Part shown: positions 46,627-55,866 of the stretch, piece by piece | How the letters are laid out: the number at the start of each line of letters is the position of its first letter | Position numbering within the stretch: position 1 is the stretch's first letter | NCBI GenBank assembly: GCA_000711775.1 | Contig: ARYC01017305.1 | Location: 1-64,000 of the forward strand | Origin: Oxytricha trifallax | Lineage: Eukaryota; Ciliophora; Spirotrichea; Sporadotrichida; Oxytrichidae | Length of the DNA stretch: 64,000 bases | Direction of reading: 5' to 3' | Translations under genes and position numbers: made by a program | Notes under the pieces: generated by a model | Databases searched by the model: none | Told to the model about the DNA's origin: nothing | The model's input: the letters and a program-made list of their open reading frames with translations, nothing else

Positions 46627-48349
46627 TATTTAAATGAGTAGTAATGGCTCAATATTATTTTTTTAAAATTTTTTCATATTGCTTTCATATAAAACTCCGC
46701 AACAAATTATTGTGACTACGAGCATAGTTTCAATATAGTTTGATGTTGTTGTGGAGAATTAGCATAATTATTAGATTTATATTTTTTAGTTTTTTAATAT
46801 AAATTTATTTGCCATTTTTCATAATGACATCATCTATTTTATCATATTGAAAATGCTAAAATAATAATAATTACTGCTAAAAAAAGGTAATATAATCTTT
46901 AGATAAGAAGAAGTAAATTAAATAGAAATTAACATTAAAATATTAACTTCTTTTCTTCAATGATGATAATATTGAGGCAATCTTGTTTTAATTTCTAGAG
47001 TAAACAATTGTTAAACCTTAAATAAATCTATATAGTGTATACATAATGAGTATAAAAAGGTAATGTGATATATTTAGAACATAAAAATAATAGAAGTGAA
47101 GTAGAATGATATTAATAGGAAAGGTGAGACTTTATAAAAATGAATATGAATAGAAAAAAGTCTGAGTTAATTAAAGTTTTGTTTTTATCAGTAAGCTTTT
47201 AAAAGTATTGGTGAATCTTAATTATATATTATGGGATATGATAATATTATTAACATCCGAATCCTCTAATAATTGATTTGATTTATTTTAAATTCTTAAA
47301 TGTATAGATTAAATTCATGTCACATATTTACCAATTTATTTCTACTCTCATTCAATATAGTCATAGATATGATTAAAAAGGTTGAAAAGATTCCTGAATC
47401 TGTAATAATATAAATATAACACAAGCCTTAATCATATTTAATAGAGTATAAGGTTGATAGAAAATCTGGATTATTTTAGGATTGTTAATACATCAAATTT
47501 AAATTATTAATTAAAAGTTTTTAAATTAAAAACTTAAACTAGAGAATTAATTGGAGTGCTTTTAATTCAAAAAGAGTAAAAATATATAGTTAACCTTAAG
47601 TTCAGGAAGATCAATCAACTTAGAATATAGTGGGTTGATTAAATAAAAATAGTATCATTTTATTTAAAAAAATAAAATGAAGTAGATCTTAAATAATTAT
47701 AATAATAGCAACATTGTCTGTTCCATTGTCTGTTCCATTGTCAATATAAAATAATTTAATATTAGCTTGATTGATATATATTTATTAAACATGTATAAGC
47801 TTGCCTAAACATTACTAATCTGCCTGAAAAAATTAGCAAATTAATAAATAATTTCATCAATCATTAAAGGATTTTTATAATTTAAATCAATAAGTGTATG
47901 CCAATCATTTTTCAAGTGAAGAGCAACTTTAATTTTAACTTTCAAGCATGGATAACTACAGAGACCCATTGTAAAAATAATAATGGAATAATTAAATGGA
48001 AAATTTAGTTTTTAAAAAAATATACAGAAAAAGGAAATGTAAATATATAATTCTAAAATATTAAATATTACTCGAAAGACAAAAATCTAAGAAATTCTTT
48101 TAAATATATAAAAATTGTGATTAGCTATTAAAATCGGTTGTTGTTAAAATTTAAATTTATTCTTGATTAATTCATAATTGTTATATTTTTTATTAAGTTG
48201 CTTTAATAATTAAAACTACCACCAATAAAAATATTTATTAAAAACTTAAAAGCAGCCTGGAAAATAATGAATATTTGATAAACATATAATATATTAAAAC
48301 GTAATTAATGTTTATTTCTTAAGAAATCCATATTTCCGCATGCTACAAG
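46627..48349. other. AT-rich germline DNA, no gene seen
   Basis: 1.7 kb of AT-rich sequence; only a short tandem copy of tgtctgttccattgtctgttcc at 47716-47742 stands out. Confidence 0.5.
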
Positions 48350-48516
48350 AAGATAAAATGATATCCTCTCTAAAAAAAGAGGTCATCTTCATCCATAAAG
48401 CTGTGTAAATCGATTTGTTTAAGCTGCTGCTTTTCTCTTCGGGGTTTCTTGTTATTCAGCCGTTGACTGCCTATATCTTCTATGAGGGATTAAAGAGACC
48501 TCCTGTCACTCTAACG
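48350..48516 (-). other. Coding-like segment, minus orientation
   Basis: GC-richer patch whose minus frame reads RQSDRRSLQSLIEDIGSQRL, NNKKPRREKQQLKQIDLHSF and MDEDDLFFQRGY. Basic then acidic, as in a linker or nuclear targeting region. The frame stays open into AT-rich DNA downstream. It is opposite to the coding region that follows at 48668, so it could be an inverted gene segment. No family recognised. Confidence 0.4.
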
Positions 48517-48667
48517 GGATTAGTAAAACAGAGGAAGGCATTATTGGATATAATAACACTAATAAATCTGCTCGGTCCTTGCAATAATAAATAGAAATTA
48601 AATTGATAGTAAGGGGCTTCATCTCACATTTGAATATTTAGAAAGTAAAGATATATTATTTGATTAA

Positions 48668-49204
48668 ACCAATGATGATTATACTATAACCAACCAACAG
48701 ATTACTTTTAATTAGCTTTTCGAACACGAAAGTTGATGGGATGACATATGACTTTAATACTATAAAGCCCTAACCACTATATTAACAGAAGCCGTCCATT
48801 AAAAAGATGTGACAGTTTAGCCCTTGAGAATGGCTCTAGCTTAAAAAGGCTAATTGAATGAGAGCAAGCACACTTATTTAAAGAATTATGATTTAGAAAA
48901 GGAAATTAATAAATTCAATAAAAAACTAAATATATTAAGTATTCTTATAAATCAGACGCAGGCTGAGATAGAGTACTCACTTAAAATATAAGGTACATAA
49001 ATAATATCCTTTATTTTTATAATTTATTGGCCCCACCTAGTAAGATCACAGTGTCACTATACAGGTACTTCACAATGTTACGCAAAGAGAGGACTTAGTA
49101 GGCTCTCTTCATATATGAGATAAAGATGCTAGTTTATGATGATAAAGAAAATGAAACACTTTATTATTGAATTTTAATTTTTATTTAAACAATAAATTTT
49201 ATGA
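48668..49204 (+). pseudogene. Coiled-coil gene, two in-frame TGAs
   Basis: A 179-codon plus frame is broken only by TGA at 48734 and 48749. It reads TNDDYTITNQQITFNQLFEH, then LQYYKALTTILTEAVHQKDV, TVQPLRMALAQKGQLNES, YLKNYDLEKEINKFNKKLNI and INQTQAEIEYSLKIQ, a clear coiled coil. The tail past about 49000 is AT-rich and less convincing. The TGAs flank a short WDDI. Many TAA/TAG read as Gln. No family recognised. Confidence 0.5.
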
Positions 49205-49344
49205 TTAACCTTAATTAAATTATAAATTAACTAAATTTTTCAAATTATAAAATATGAATAATAGAAGTAAGAATAACCTTAGAATTAAGAGGAATTCGAT
49301 TAGTATAGCAGTTTTCTCTAATTAAGAATTGTTTTAGAATAAAC

Positions 49345-49557
49345 ATGAAAAACACTGAATATATTGAAAAACAAAGTGATAACAATTTCGCCATCTTTAT
49401 TGGGCAATCGCAGTGGTTTCAAGCAAATTCATAATTATCTAAGAGTACAAGTATGTGGAGATCCTCAATTTATTTAATGGGAAATTATTCTTTAACTGAG
49501 CAGATAACTGTCTAGGAGATGATAAATCTTTGCAGTAAAGAATGTTCTTTCGAATGA
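49345..49557 (+). CDS. Unrecognised ORF, 70 residues
   Basis: ATG 49345 to TGA 49555: MKNTEYIEKQSDNNFAIFIG, QSQWFQANSQLSKSTSMWRS and SIYLMGNYSLTEQITVQEMI. TAA/TAG used for Gln. The next coding region (49592) is in another frame just downstream, so the two may be parts of one broken gene. No family recognised. Confidence 0.4.
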
Positions 49558-49591
49558 TGGTAAAATTAAAAGTGTAGGATAGGCATGAGCA

Positions 49592-49969
49592 ATGCTACGA
49601 TAATATTACAATACAGGTACACAACACGAAATTAAAAGGGTCATTAGATAACAAGAGAATGATGACATCATGAATTGTGCCTTGGAGATTAATAATGAAA
49701 CTGATCAACTTTAACCAGTAGATTACTGCAGATGGGGAAAAACTACAATTGAAGTCAAGGTAAGGGAGATAGGAACCAATGGAGACTGGAGAGAGAGGAC
49801 CGATGAGAACTGGGGGAGTATAAGTTCCAGAAGATTATGCTCTTAATCAAGGAATTTCTCTTCAGCTTTGCATTTATGATGCTATAAGACAACCTCTTAC
49901 TCCTTTGTCTTGCAGCTCAAGCGTATAATATCTAAAGCAAATGACACGAGAATCCATTTAATATAATGA
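49592..49969 (+). pseudogene. Unrecognised gene, continues 49345 region
   Basis: ATG 49592 opens 96 codons to TGA 49877, and the frame continues to TGA 49967. Segments: MLRQYYNTGTQHEIKRVIRQ, QENDDIMNCALEINNETDQL, PVDYCRWGKTTIEVKVREIG and TNGDWRERTDENWGSISS; after the TGA, YSFVLQLKRIISKANDTRIH. GC is high for this window. Upstream in the same frame lies NVLSNDGKIKSVGQ, separated by one TGA at 49586, so the ATG may be internal. Beta-rich composition. No family recognised. Confidence 0.45.
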
Positions 49970-49979
49970 CACGAGGGAG

Positions 49980-51170
49980 AAACCTGAAGAATCAAGAAAT
50001 AAATATTTGTAAATTATCAAAATGGTAAATTAGATGTGACTAATGCCTAACAAATGCTATTATTATTATTATTATTATTATTATCGTTATTATTATTATT
50101 ATCATTATCAATCTCATTAATGTAAGCATTTCATTTTCTCTTTCACTTTATTTTAGAATTCTTTACTAAAATATAAAATAAGGAAAATTTCAAATGATTT
50201 ATAAGATTATAAAAATCTAAGCTATTTTTATAATCTGTTTTAAAATAAATAAAATTTTTAGTGAAAATTAAGAAATTGCATTGGGTAAAGTGGATAATGT
50301 GAAGCTCATTTAATCTGTTTAAATAAGAAGTAATTTAATTGGTCTTTTATTCTCAAATCAGTCTGTTAGCATATCTTACATGAAATATTATATTTAATAG
50401 TATCATGTTTCAAGTAAATCAACTTTCGTGTACCTTGAATAAAAGTTCCAGAGCATATATTGTTTTTAAGAATATATTTTAAATATTAAAGAGCCAAGAG
50501 AGATGTACTGTCTTAGACTATAATTCTCTAACATACATTACTAGGCTAATCCTTGATTTTTAAATGTTTTAGAATTGTGTATTATGACAGAATGCACCAT
50601 ATAGTTGTTTTTATTTGAAATGCAGTTAAAATTTGTCAAATAGTCGATCTTTTTTTATAGCAACACATTAAATTGAGAGAATGAATAAATATTAAATATA
50701 TAATAAAGTAAAAGTTAATTATATTTAAGACGGAAGAATTGGACTAATTCGAATGATTTAAATTTGCCTGAGTAAGATTTCATCCTTGAGCCAGTTCACT
50801 TAATTTACTTAAGATAACTCTAATTTCATCTCATTATGAAATTCATTTAAATCTAATTTAACATTCCTCAAAGGGATACAATCAAGTAATATCGCTAATA
50901 ATTGAGTCTTGTTAATTTTGAAATGATTTAAATTTGCGAGATTTGATCAATTTAAGTTGCTGCTATTTGATATATTTTTTTTTATTATATGTTTAATTCT
51001 AATTATTACAAATTTCATTTCTACAATATTGTAAGTATCTAAGCTGAACTGTTAATTTTACTCTATTAATATATTTTATATTTTGGAAGTATAATGAACA
51101 AATAGTTTAGAAATAATCCCTGGATGAAGTGTATTGTCTATTTAAATTAAAGTTGAATAATAATCGATAT
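49980..51170. other. AT-rich DNA with microsatellite
   Basis: Apart from the ATT repeat nothing supportable was found in this AT-rich stretch. Confidence 0.5.
50057..50110. repeat. (ATT)n microsatellite
   Basis: About 17 units of att with two interruptions (cgtt and catt), in AT-rich DNA between two coding regions. Confidence 0.9.
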
Positions 51171-51935
51171 ATGTTTATGATTTATTAGAAATTATTGCAA
51201 ATATACATAGTCTTGACCTATTATCGTTTATTAAATTTAACAAATATAATAATAAAAAATAACAAAATAGAATATGTATACTGGAAAAATAATAACGAGA
51301 TATTAATAATGGTGAAATTGAAAATTGAAGATATAGAGCATTTGTCATAGCACCAATAAAATCTAATAGAAATAATAAAGACTTCTATAAATAAAAAAAT
51401 TGTAGCAAGAAATATCAAAAAAAATCCTATATTTTAGTAAATATACTCCAGATTCACTTAGCCTGAATATTATTTTAATAGGTAAACAATACAGAATCAG
51501 TGGAGAATCCTTGGAAATAACAACTTTACGAAATTTTAAGATTAGTCTGAATAAATAGCTAATCTATATAACCTCAAACAACAGCCACGAACACAATGAA
51601 TTATCAAAGACTCCTCTTAAAGTTGTAAAATAATACTTTTCCTCACTTTAATTCCAATATCTCCTTCTCAAAATGAAACTAATCAAATTTCTGATAAGAT
51701 TGTCTCCCTTAAATCTTACAGCTACATTCAATAAAGACATATATTAAGACAATGAAGAAGATCGGAGCTCCATCTAGGAGAAAGTGGAAACGACTAAAAC
51801 GATGACTCTGATTCTTATGAAGGTGAATCTTGCAAATTTATTTTTATAATGAAGTAAATTATTAACCCCTAAAAAGAGGATACTCTAAAAAGTCTATTTA
51901 AAACCAAATCTTTAAAAATCTCAATAAGATGAATG
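51171..51935 (+). pseudogene. Unrecognised Asn/Gln-rich gene, in-frame TGAs
   Basis: From ATG 51171 a single plus frame runs 255 codons, broken only by TGA at 51597 and 51753 before the TGA at 51933. Segments: IIIKNNKIEYVYWKNNNEIL, VKLKIEDIEHLSQHQQNLIE, YYFNRQTIQNQWRILGNNNF, ETNQISDKIVSLKSYSYIQQ and, acidic at the end, SGNDQNDDSDSYEGESCKF. Many TAA/TAG codons are read as Gln. It converges on the MT-A70 gene at 52079. Either an independent germline gene or an extra gene of the degraded transposon set to the right; the TBE element has no gene in this position. No family recognised. Confidence 0.5.
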
Positions 51936-52078
51936 AAGTCTATGACCTCATTGAAAATAATTAGTATTGAATAAAAATGAGCCAACTAGGCCTCTGATTA
52001 AAGTTCAGATCTTAAAAGATTTAATAATAATATTTATAGTTTATAATTTTAAATATTTAGTTTTTAAAATGGCTTTTA

Positions 52079-52939
52079 TCATTAATTGCTTATGTCACTC
52101 ATATAAAAATTTAAAGTCTATTGAGGTGCGAGTTAGTTCCCAAAAGATGTATAATTAGGTTTTATATTGTTAGGCCTTGCAAATACCTCGAATTTTAATC
52201 TATCTAGAGCAATTGATTGAACTAAATCGTAGATTTATTGATGCTTTTCTGAGTGCCCACCTTAGAAAAAATTACATTGACGGTGACATGATATTTTAGT
52301 ATATCAGAGAAATTTTCCTTCTTCCCAATAAGGAACGTTTCATTATTGTGAGCAGTGTACATCCCAGAGCCCTTGTGCAATTTCATTTATTTTTATCCAC
52401 TCTCCTTTTCTACTTCGTCGTATCCATTATTTTTAAGAATTTTCCTTGCTTTTTCTTTCTTTTAATTGACTATCCATAGTATGAGGATTCCTCTTTCTTG
52501 CACTAAACCAATAGGTAAGTTCAGAATCTCTTCATCAGAGAGTGTTAAGTATGGAATCTTTTGTTTGATGCTCCATGGAGGATCCATAATAACGGAGGAT
52601 CCATAAAAACAACTTCGAAAAGCTTGCCATGCTTTTTTAAGGCATTCTATGCTATTTCTTGCCATTTAGAATGTCTAGCACATCTCTATCGTAAACAACT
52701 GGATCTCAAAGGGCTTTTTAGGTTAGTTTCTTTAATTTTTGCTGTATTGGTATGCGTCGGTAGCCCTTATATACATTTATCAATACTTGGGCTGGTCCAT
52801 CTATGAATGATTAGTGTTTTTTATCTTCTTTTTACTTCTCAGTTACTTTTGCTTTATTGAAGCTGGTGTTACAACTGGCCTCATGCCTTCTGCAGTTATA
52901 TACCCTGTGCTTTGTAATCCCACAATATTTGCAAGTCAT
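52079..52939 (-). pseudogene. CCHC zinc knuckle + MT-A70 adenine methyltransferase
   Basis: ATG 52939 begins MTCKYCGITKHRVYNCRRHE, an exact C-x2-C-x4-H-x4-C zinc knuckle. A linker follows (FIDGPAQVLINVYKGYRRIP), with a TGA at 52706, then DPVVYDRDVLDILN. The MT-A70 domain follows in shifted frames: ALKKHGKLFEVVF, the catalytic DPPW in MDPPWSIKQKIPYLTLSDEE, then ILNLPIGLVQERGILILWIV, HKGSGMYTAHNNETFLIGKK, QQIYDLVQSIALDRLKFEVF and the hallmark ARPNNIKPNYTSFGNQLAP, ending TGA 52079. MT-A70 enzymes transfer methyl from SAM to N6 of adenine in RNA or DNA. Damage: a 17 bp tandem duplication at the DPPW motif and frameshifts near 52250 and 52660, plus the TGA. In order and strand it takes the place of the zinc-finger/kinase gene of TBE next to a 22 kDa-type gene and a transposase. 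Confidence 0.85.
52577..52610. repeat. 17 bp tandem duplication at DPPW codons
   Basis: ggaggatccataataac (52577-52593) is followed by ggaggatccataaaaac (52594-52610). On the minus strand this doubles the MDPP codons of the methyltransferase. Since 17 is not a multiple of 3, it breaks the frame. Without one copy the frames on both sides join as FEVVFMDPPWSIK. Confidence 0.85.
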
Positions 52940-54058
52940 CTTTTGAGTATTTACAAACAAATCTGCTTGTTAAATATATTATTGATGGTTATATTTTCTT
53001 TGGCATAGACTTTACTTATGGTAGTTTGTTATAATTTGACTTTTAATTAAGCTAAATATTTTTATTATAATCTTGAATATTTAAATTGAGTAATTTCTTA
53101 GTAAGCCGATTTTATGAGTAAAAACTTAGGAGTGAACGATGTGAAAGGGTTTTGGTTTATTCAAGAACCACTCTCTGTTAATTCTACCATTTATAGTATT
53201 TACTATAAAATTATTTAATAATAAACAATAAATAATAGCAATGAGTGAGTGCTTTAAATTAATATTCTAATTAGTTTTATAATAAAAAATTTATTTCACG
53301 AGCTATAACCAGCATGGTAAAGTAAATACGTTATATTGGTATTATTTAATATTTATTCGTTTATTAGAAATACTCATTTCTTTAATAATATTTAACTAAT
53401 TAATTTATGAATAATACTAATCAGTTTGAGCTATAATTCTAATCTTGAGCTTGGAATACATTATAAATAGTTTGAAAACAAAATAGAAAGATTTTTCACA
53501 CCTTAATATAAATTGAGTACCTTATTTTTATAACAAATAATTATTAAATTATTAAGTAATGTTTAATGATTACTATAGAAACCAGTTACAAATAATTAAA
53601 TTATTTTTAAAAAATATATAAATTAATCATCTTAAGATGGCCTTGAAGAGCATCATAGCAATAAAATAAATTATTCTTATTTTCTAAATATTTTGTTTAT
53701 AATTATCTAAGCAAATATCAATTGAAAGTATTATAATTATATTATAAACATATAAATATAGTTTGTTTATAATGACATATTGCCAAGCATATGGCAACTA
53801 TATACCTATTATTTTTACTAGATATTTGAATTAAAAATATTATTGAAATTAAACTTATCAAAAATATTTTCTAATAGAGTAAAAAACATTTTTTATTACA
53901 AAAATAATTAATATTTTCTGATGAGTTAAAGAAAGCTTAAAATTATATAGAATTTCATGCTTAATAAAAAATTTTACTTCATGGAAAAAATTTATAGGTC
54001 AAAATAAAAAATATTTCTGATTTATATTATTAGTAATACTTTAAAATATTTTTAAAAT
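52940..54058. other. AT-rich gap between divergent genes
   Basis: 1.1 kb of AT-rich DNA between the divergent MT-A70 and 22 kDa-type genes, about twice the equivalent TBE spacer (0.56 kb). It would hold both promoters if the set is one element. No coding or terminal repeat recognised. Confidence 0.45.
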
Positions 54059-54814
54059 ATGGAAAGATAGTCTATCTAAGCCCAATACTAAAGAGAGTTC
54101 CAAAATTAATTTCGTTCTAAAAGTGACTGGGTAAACTTTCTCAAATTTAATAGTAAGATTATTTAAATATAACTCTAAGAGGGGTATTTTTTGCCAAGTA
54201 AAGAACATATCACTGTGTGGTTTATCAAAGACTTCCTTTCAGATAAAAAGTAGCTATTAAAGTCAGGAGAGGTTATTCAGCTTAATGTGCCTTATTACGA
54301 AGTGCTATCTGTCAAGAAAATTTTTGACCAAAATAAGAATGATCAGGAAATGATAAGCTTCATGAACTATTATCCTGATTATACAACACTCCCACATAGA
54401 AAGAATTTCTATAGAGTGTTGGGCACTTATGGACAGGATATGTCTCATTGCTTATAAAAAATGCAAATCGAAAAGGAATATTGATGACACTTAAGAGGAA
54501 GAAAAAGAAAATATTTACTTCAAAGAAAATTTATACAAAGAATTATCAGAGGAGCCATTTTTTTCTAGTAAGCTTATATTAATAATATATATTTAATTTT
54601 AGAATCTAAAGGGAAGGCTCTCTCCATGCTCAAGCAGAAGTCTAAACCTCGAATTGGAAAGAAAAGGCAAGAGCATCACGAAGTATCTGTTGACTTTCAT
54701 TAATTCAAGGACATGATTGTAACGAAGAGACATCCTAACAAAGCCTCCGCTGATATAGTCATGGCTCAAGAATCATCGAACATTTAAGCACCTGAAGGTG
54801 AATTTATGGAGTGA
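54059..54814 (+). pseudogene. TBE 22 kDa protein homologue with intron
   Basis: ATG 54059 begins MERQSIQAQYQREFQNQF and continues FRSKSDWVNFLKFNSKIIQI, GYFLPSKEHITVWFIKDFLS and TTLPHRKNFYRVLGTYGQDM. This aligns with the TBE gene at 30202-30895 (FRSKEDLYRYL..., LFLPTQEGTKISFLKALL, ...LPERNFFFGLLGTLKPE). Near 54455, at a run of six A, the frame shifts to SKRNIDDTQEEEKENIYFKE and LYKELSEEPFF. A 35 nt intron (54568-54602) follows, then GKALSMLKQKSKPRIGKKRQ, VSVDFHQFKDMIVTKRHPNK and EGEFME to TGA 54812. Without the A-run break the gene would be about 240 residues. It converges on the transposase at 54956 as in TBE. Role unknown. Confidence 0.8.
54568..54602 (+). other. 35 nt intron, position conserved with TBE
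   Basis: gtaagcttatattaataata... to aattttag; GT/AG ends, phase 1 after a Ser codon. Both donor (gtaagctta) and position match the 26 nt intron of the TBE 22 kDa gene. Confidence 0.85.
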
Positions 54815-54955
54815 TTCTGAAGTCCTACCAGTTGCATATTTATTTATTCATTAAGCTTTATTTAGTTTTTCATTTTGTCTAAATTCCGTGTTATTATAAG
54901 TTTACTTTTATACTTTAAATCCTGACTTTTATAATTTATAAGTACTCTTCCCCAT

Positions 54956-55866
54956 TCACTTGAAAATCACTTTGAATTATTCTTTGTTTTTATATATTTT
55001 TTATAATGAAAAGACTTCCTCTATGCTATGAAACTCTGGAGAATTTGGGGCATTATAAACACATTCCCAGTTTTATCTTTTAATCTATTCCTGTACCATC
55101 TTGCTATGGTGTGCTTTCAAGTTATCCCAGAATTTTACTACATTTTCGTATCTATTCTTCAAACACAGATACTCAATCATAGTTTTGGTGTCTTTCATAT
55201 TAATTGATTTTTCTTCAATATGATAGCCTTCAAGTCCTGACTCATTGATTACGGCCACAGTAGCTGCCATAGCTTTTAATTATAAGCCTTCTTTTTATAA
55301 TTTCTAATTTCTTCCTAAACTTGCCCATGTATGGTTTAAAGATAATCTCATCCACATATATTATCTTTTTGCTATCATCAACTAATTCCTAGAGATTATT
55401 GAATCTCTCTAGTCTTTGTTTTTTAATACATTTTAATCAATAGTTACTTAGTTTATATTGTCGCTCTCGTTACTTTGTATTTTATTTTGAATTTCTTATA
55501 AATGTACTATAGCTACGAGACTGTAATAGTAGACTCAGGGTAGCGTCTATGGAAAAGCATAGTTCTAGTGTGAAGTGAGTAGCCCTTCTAATAACTAAGA
55601 GTTTCTTCTCTAACTAAGTAATCTATTTGCTCTTAAGTTATTTTCTTTCTATTCTAGCTTTAAGTATGGGTAACACTATGGCGTTGTTTATAAAATTTTG
55701 AACATGATTCTGTGACAAATTATTCTGGGACTTTTAAAATCTATGAAATTTGGGAAAGTGTCAATAGCAGTCTCGGATTTTGAGTTGGCTTAAGGGTTCC
55801 ATACCGAAGCAAAAAGGCATATCTTGCTACCTTGCTTCTTAAACTTGATTTTGCTATTGATTTCAT
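54956..55866 (-). pseudogene. TBE-like transposase (DD34E), frame-broken
   Basis: ATG 55866 opens 162 codons to TGA 55378: MKSIAKSSLRSKVARYAFLL, SQISQILKVPEQFVTESCSK, EQIDYLVREETLSYQKGYSL and RTMLFHRRYPESTITVSQLQ. The last parts align with TBE (DYLINDK..., AVMFHRQFPELHISAQSIAN). A frame change near 55400 gives LERFNNLQELVDDSKKIIYV with the first catalytic Asp (YVDEIIF). Another near 55335 gives TWASLGRNQ and then MAATVAVINESGLEGYHIEE. The second Asp is in VVKFWDNLKAHHSKM and the Glu in NAPNSPEFHSIEEVFS, 34 residues apart. TGA 54956 ends it. IS630/Tc1 superfamily, clearly related to but diverged from the TBE enzyme at 28994. Two frameshifts make it non-functional. Confidence 0.9.

Noticed and set aside
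51221..51418. Minus-strand multi-pass membrane-like ORF
   Set aside because: It is antisense to the Asn/Gln-rich plus frame starting at 51171, which extends much further.
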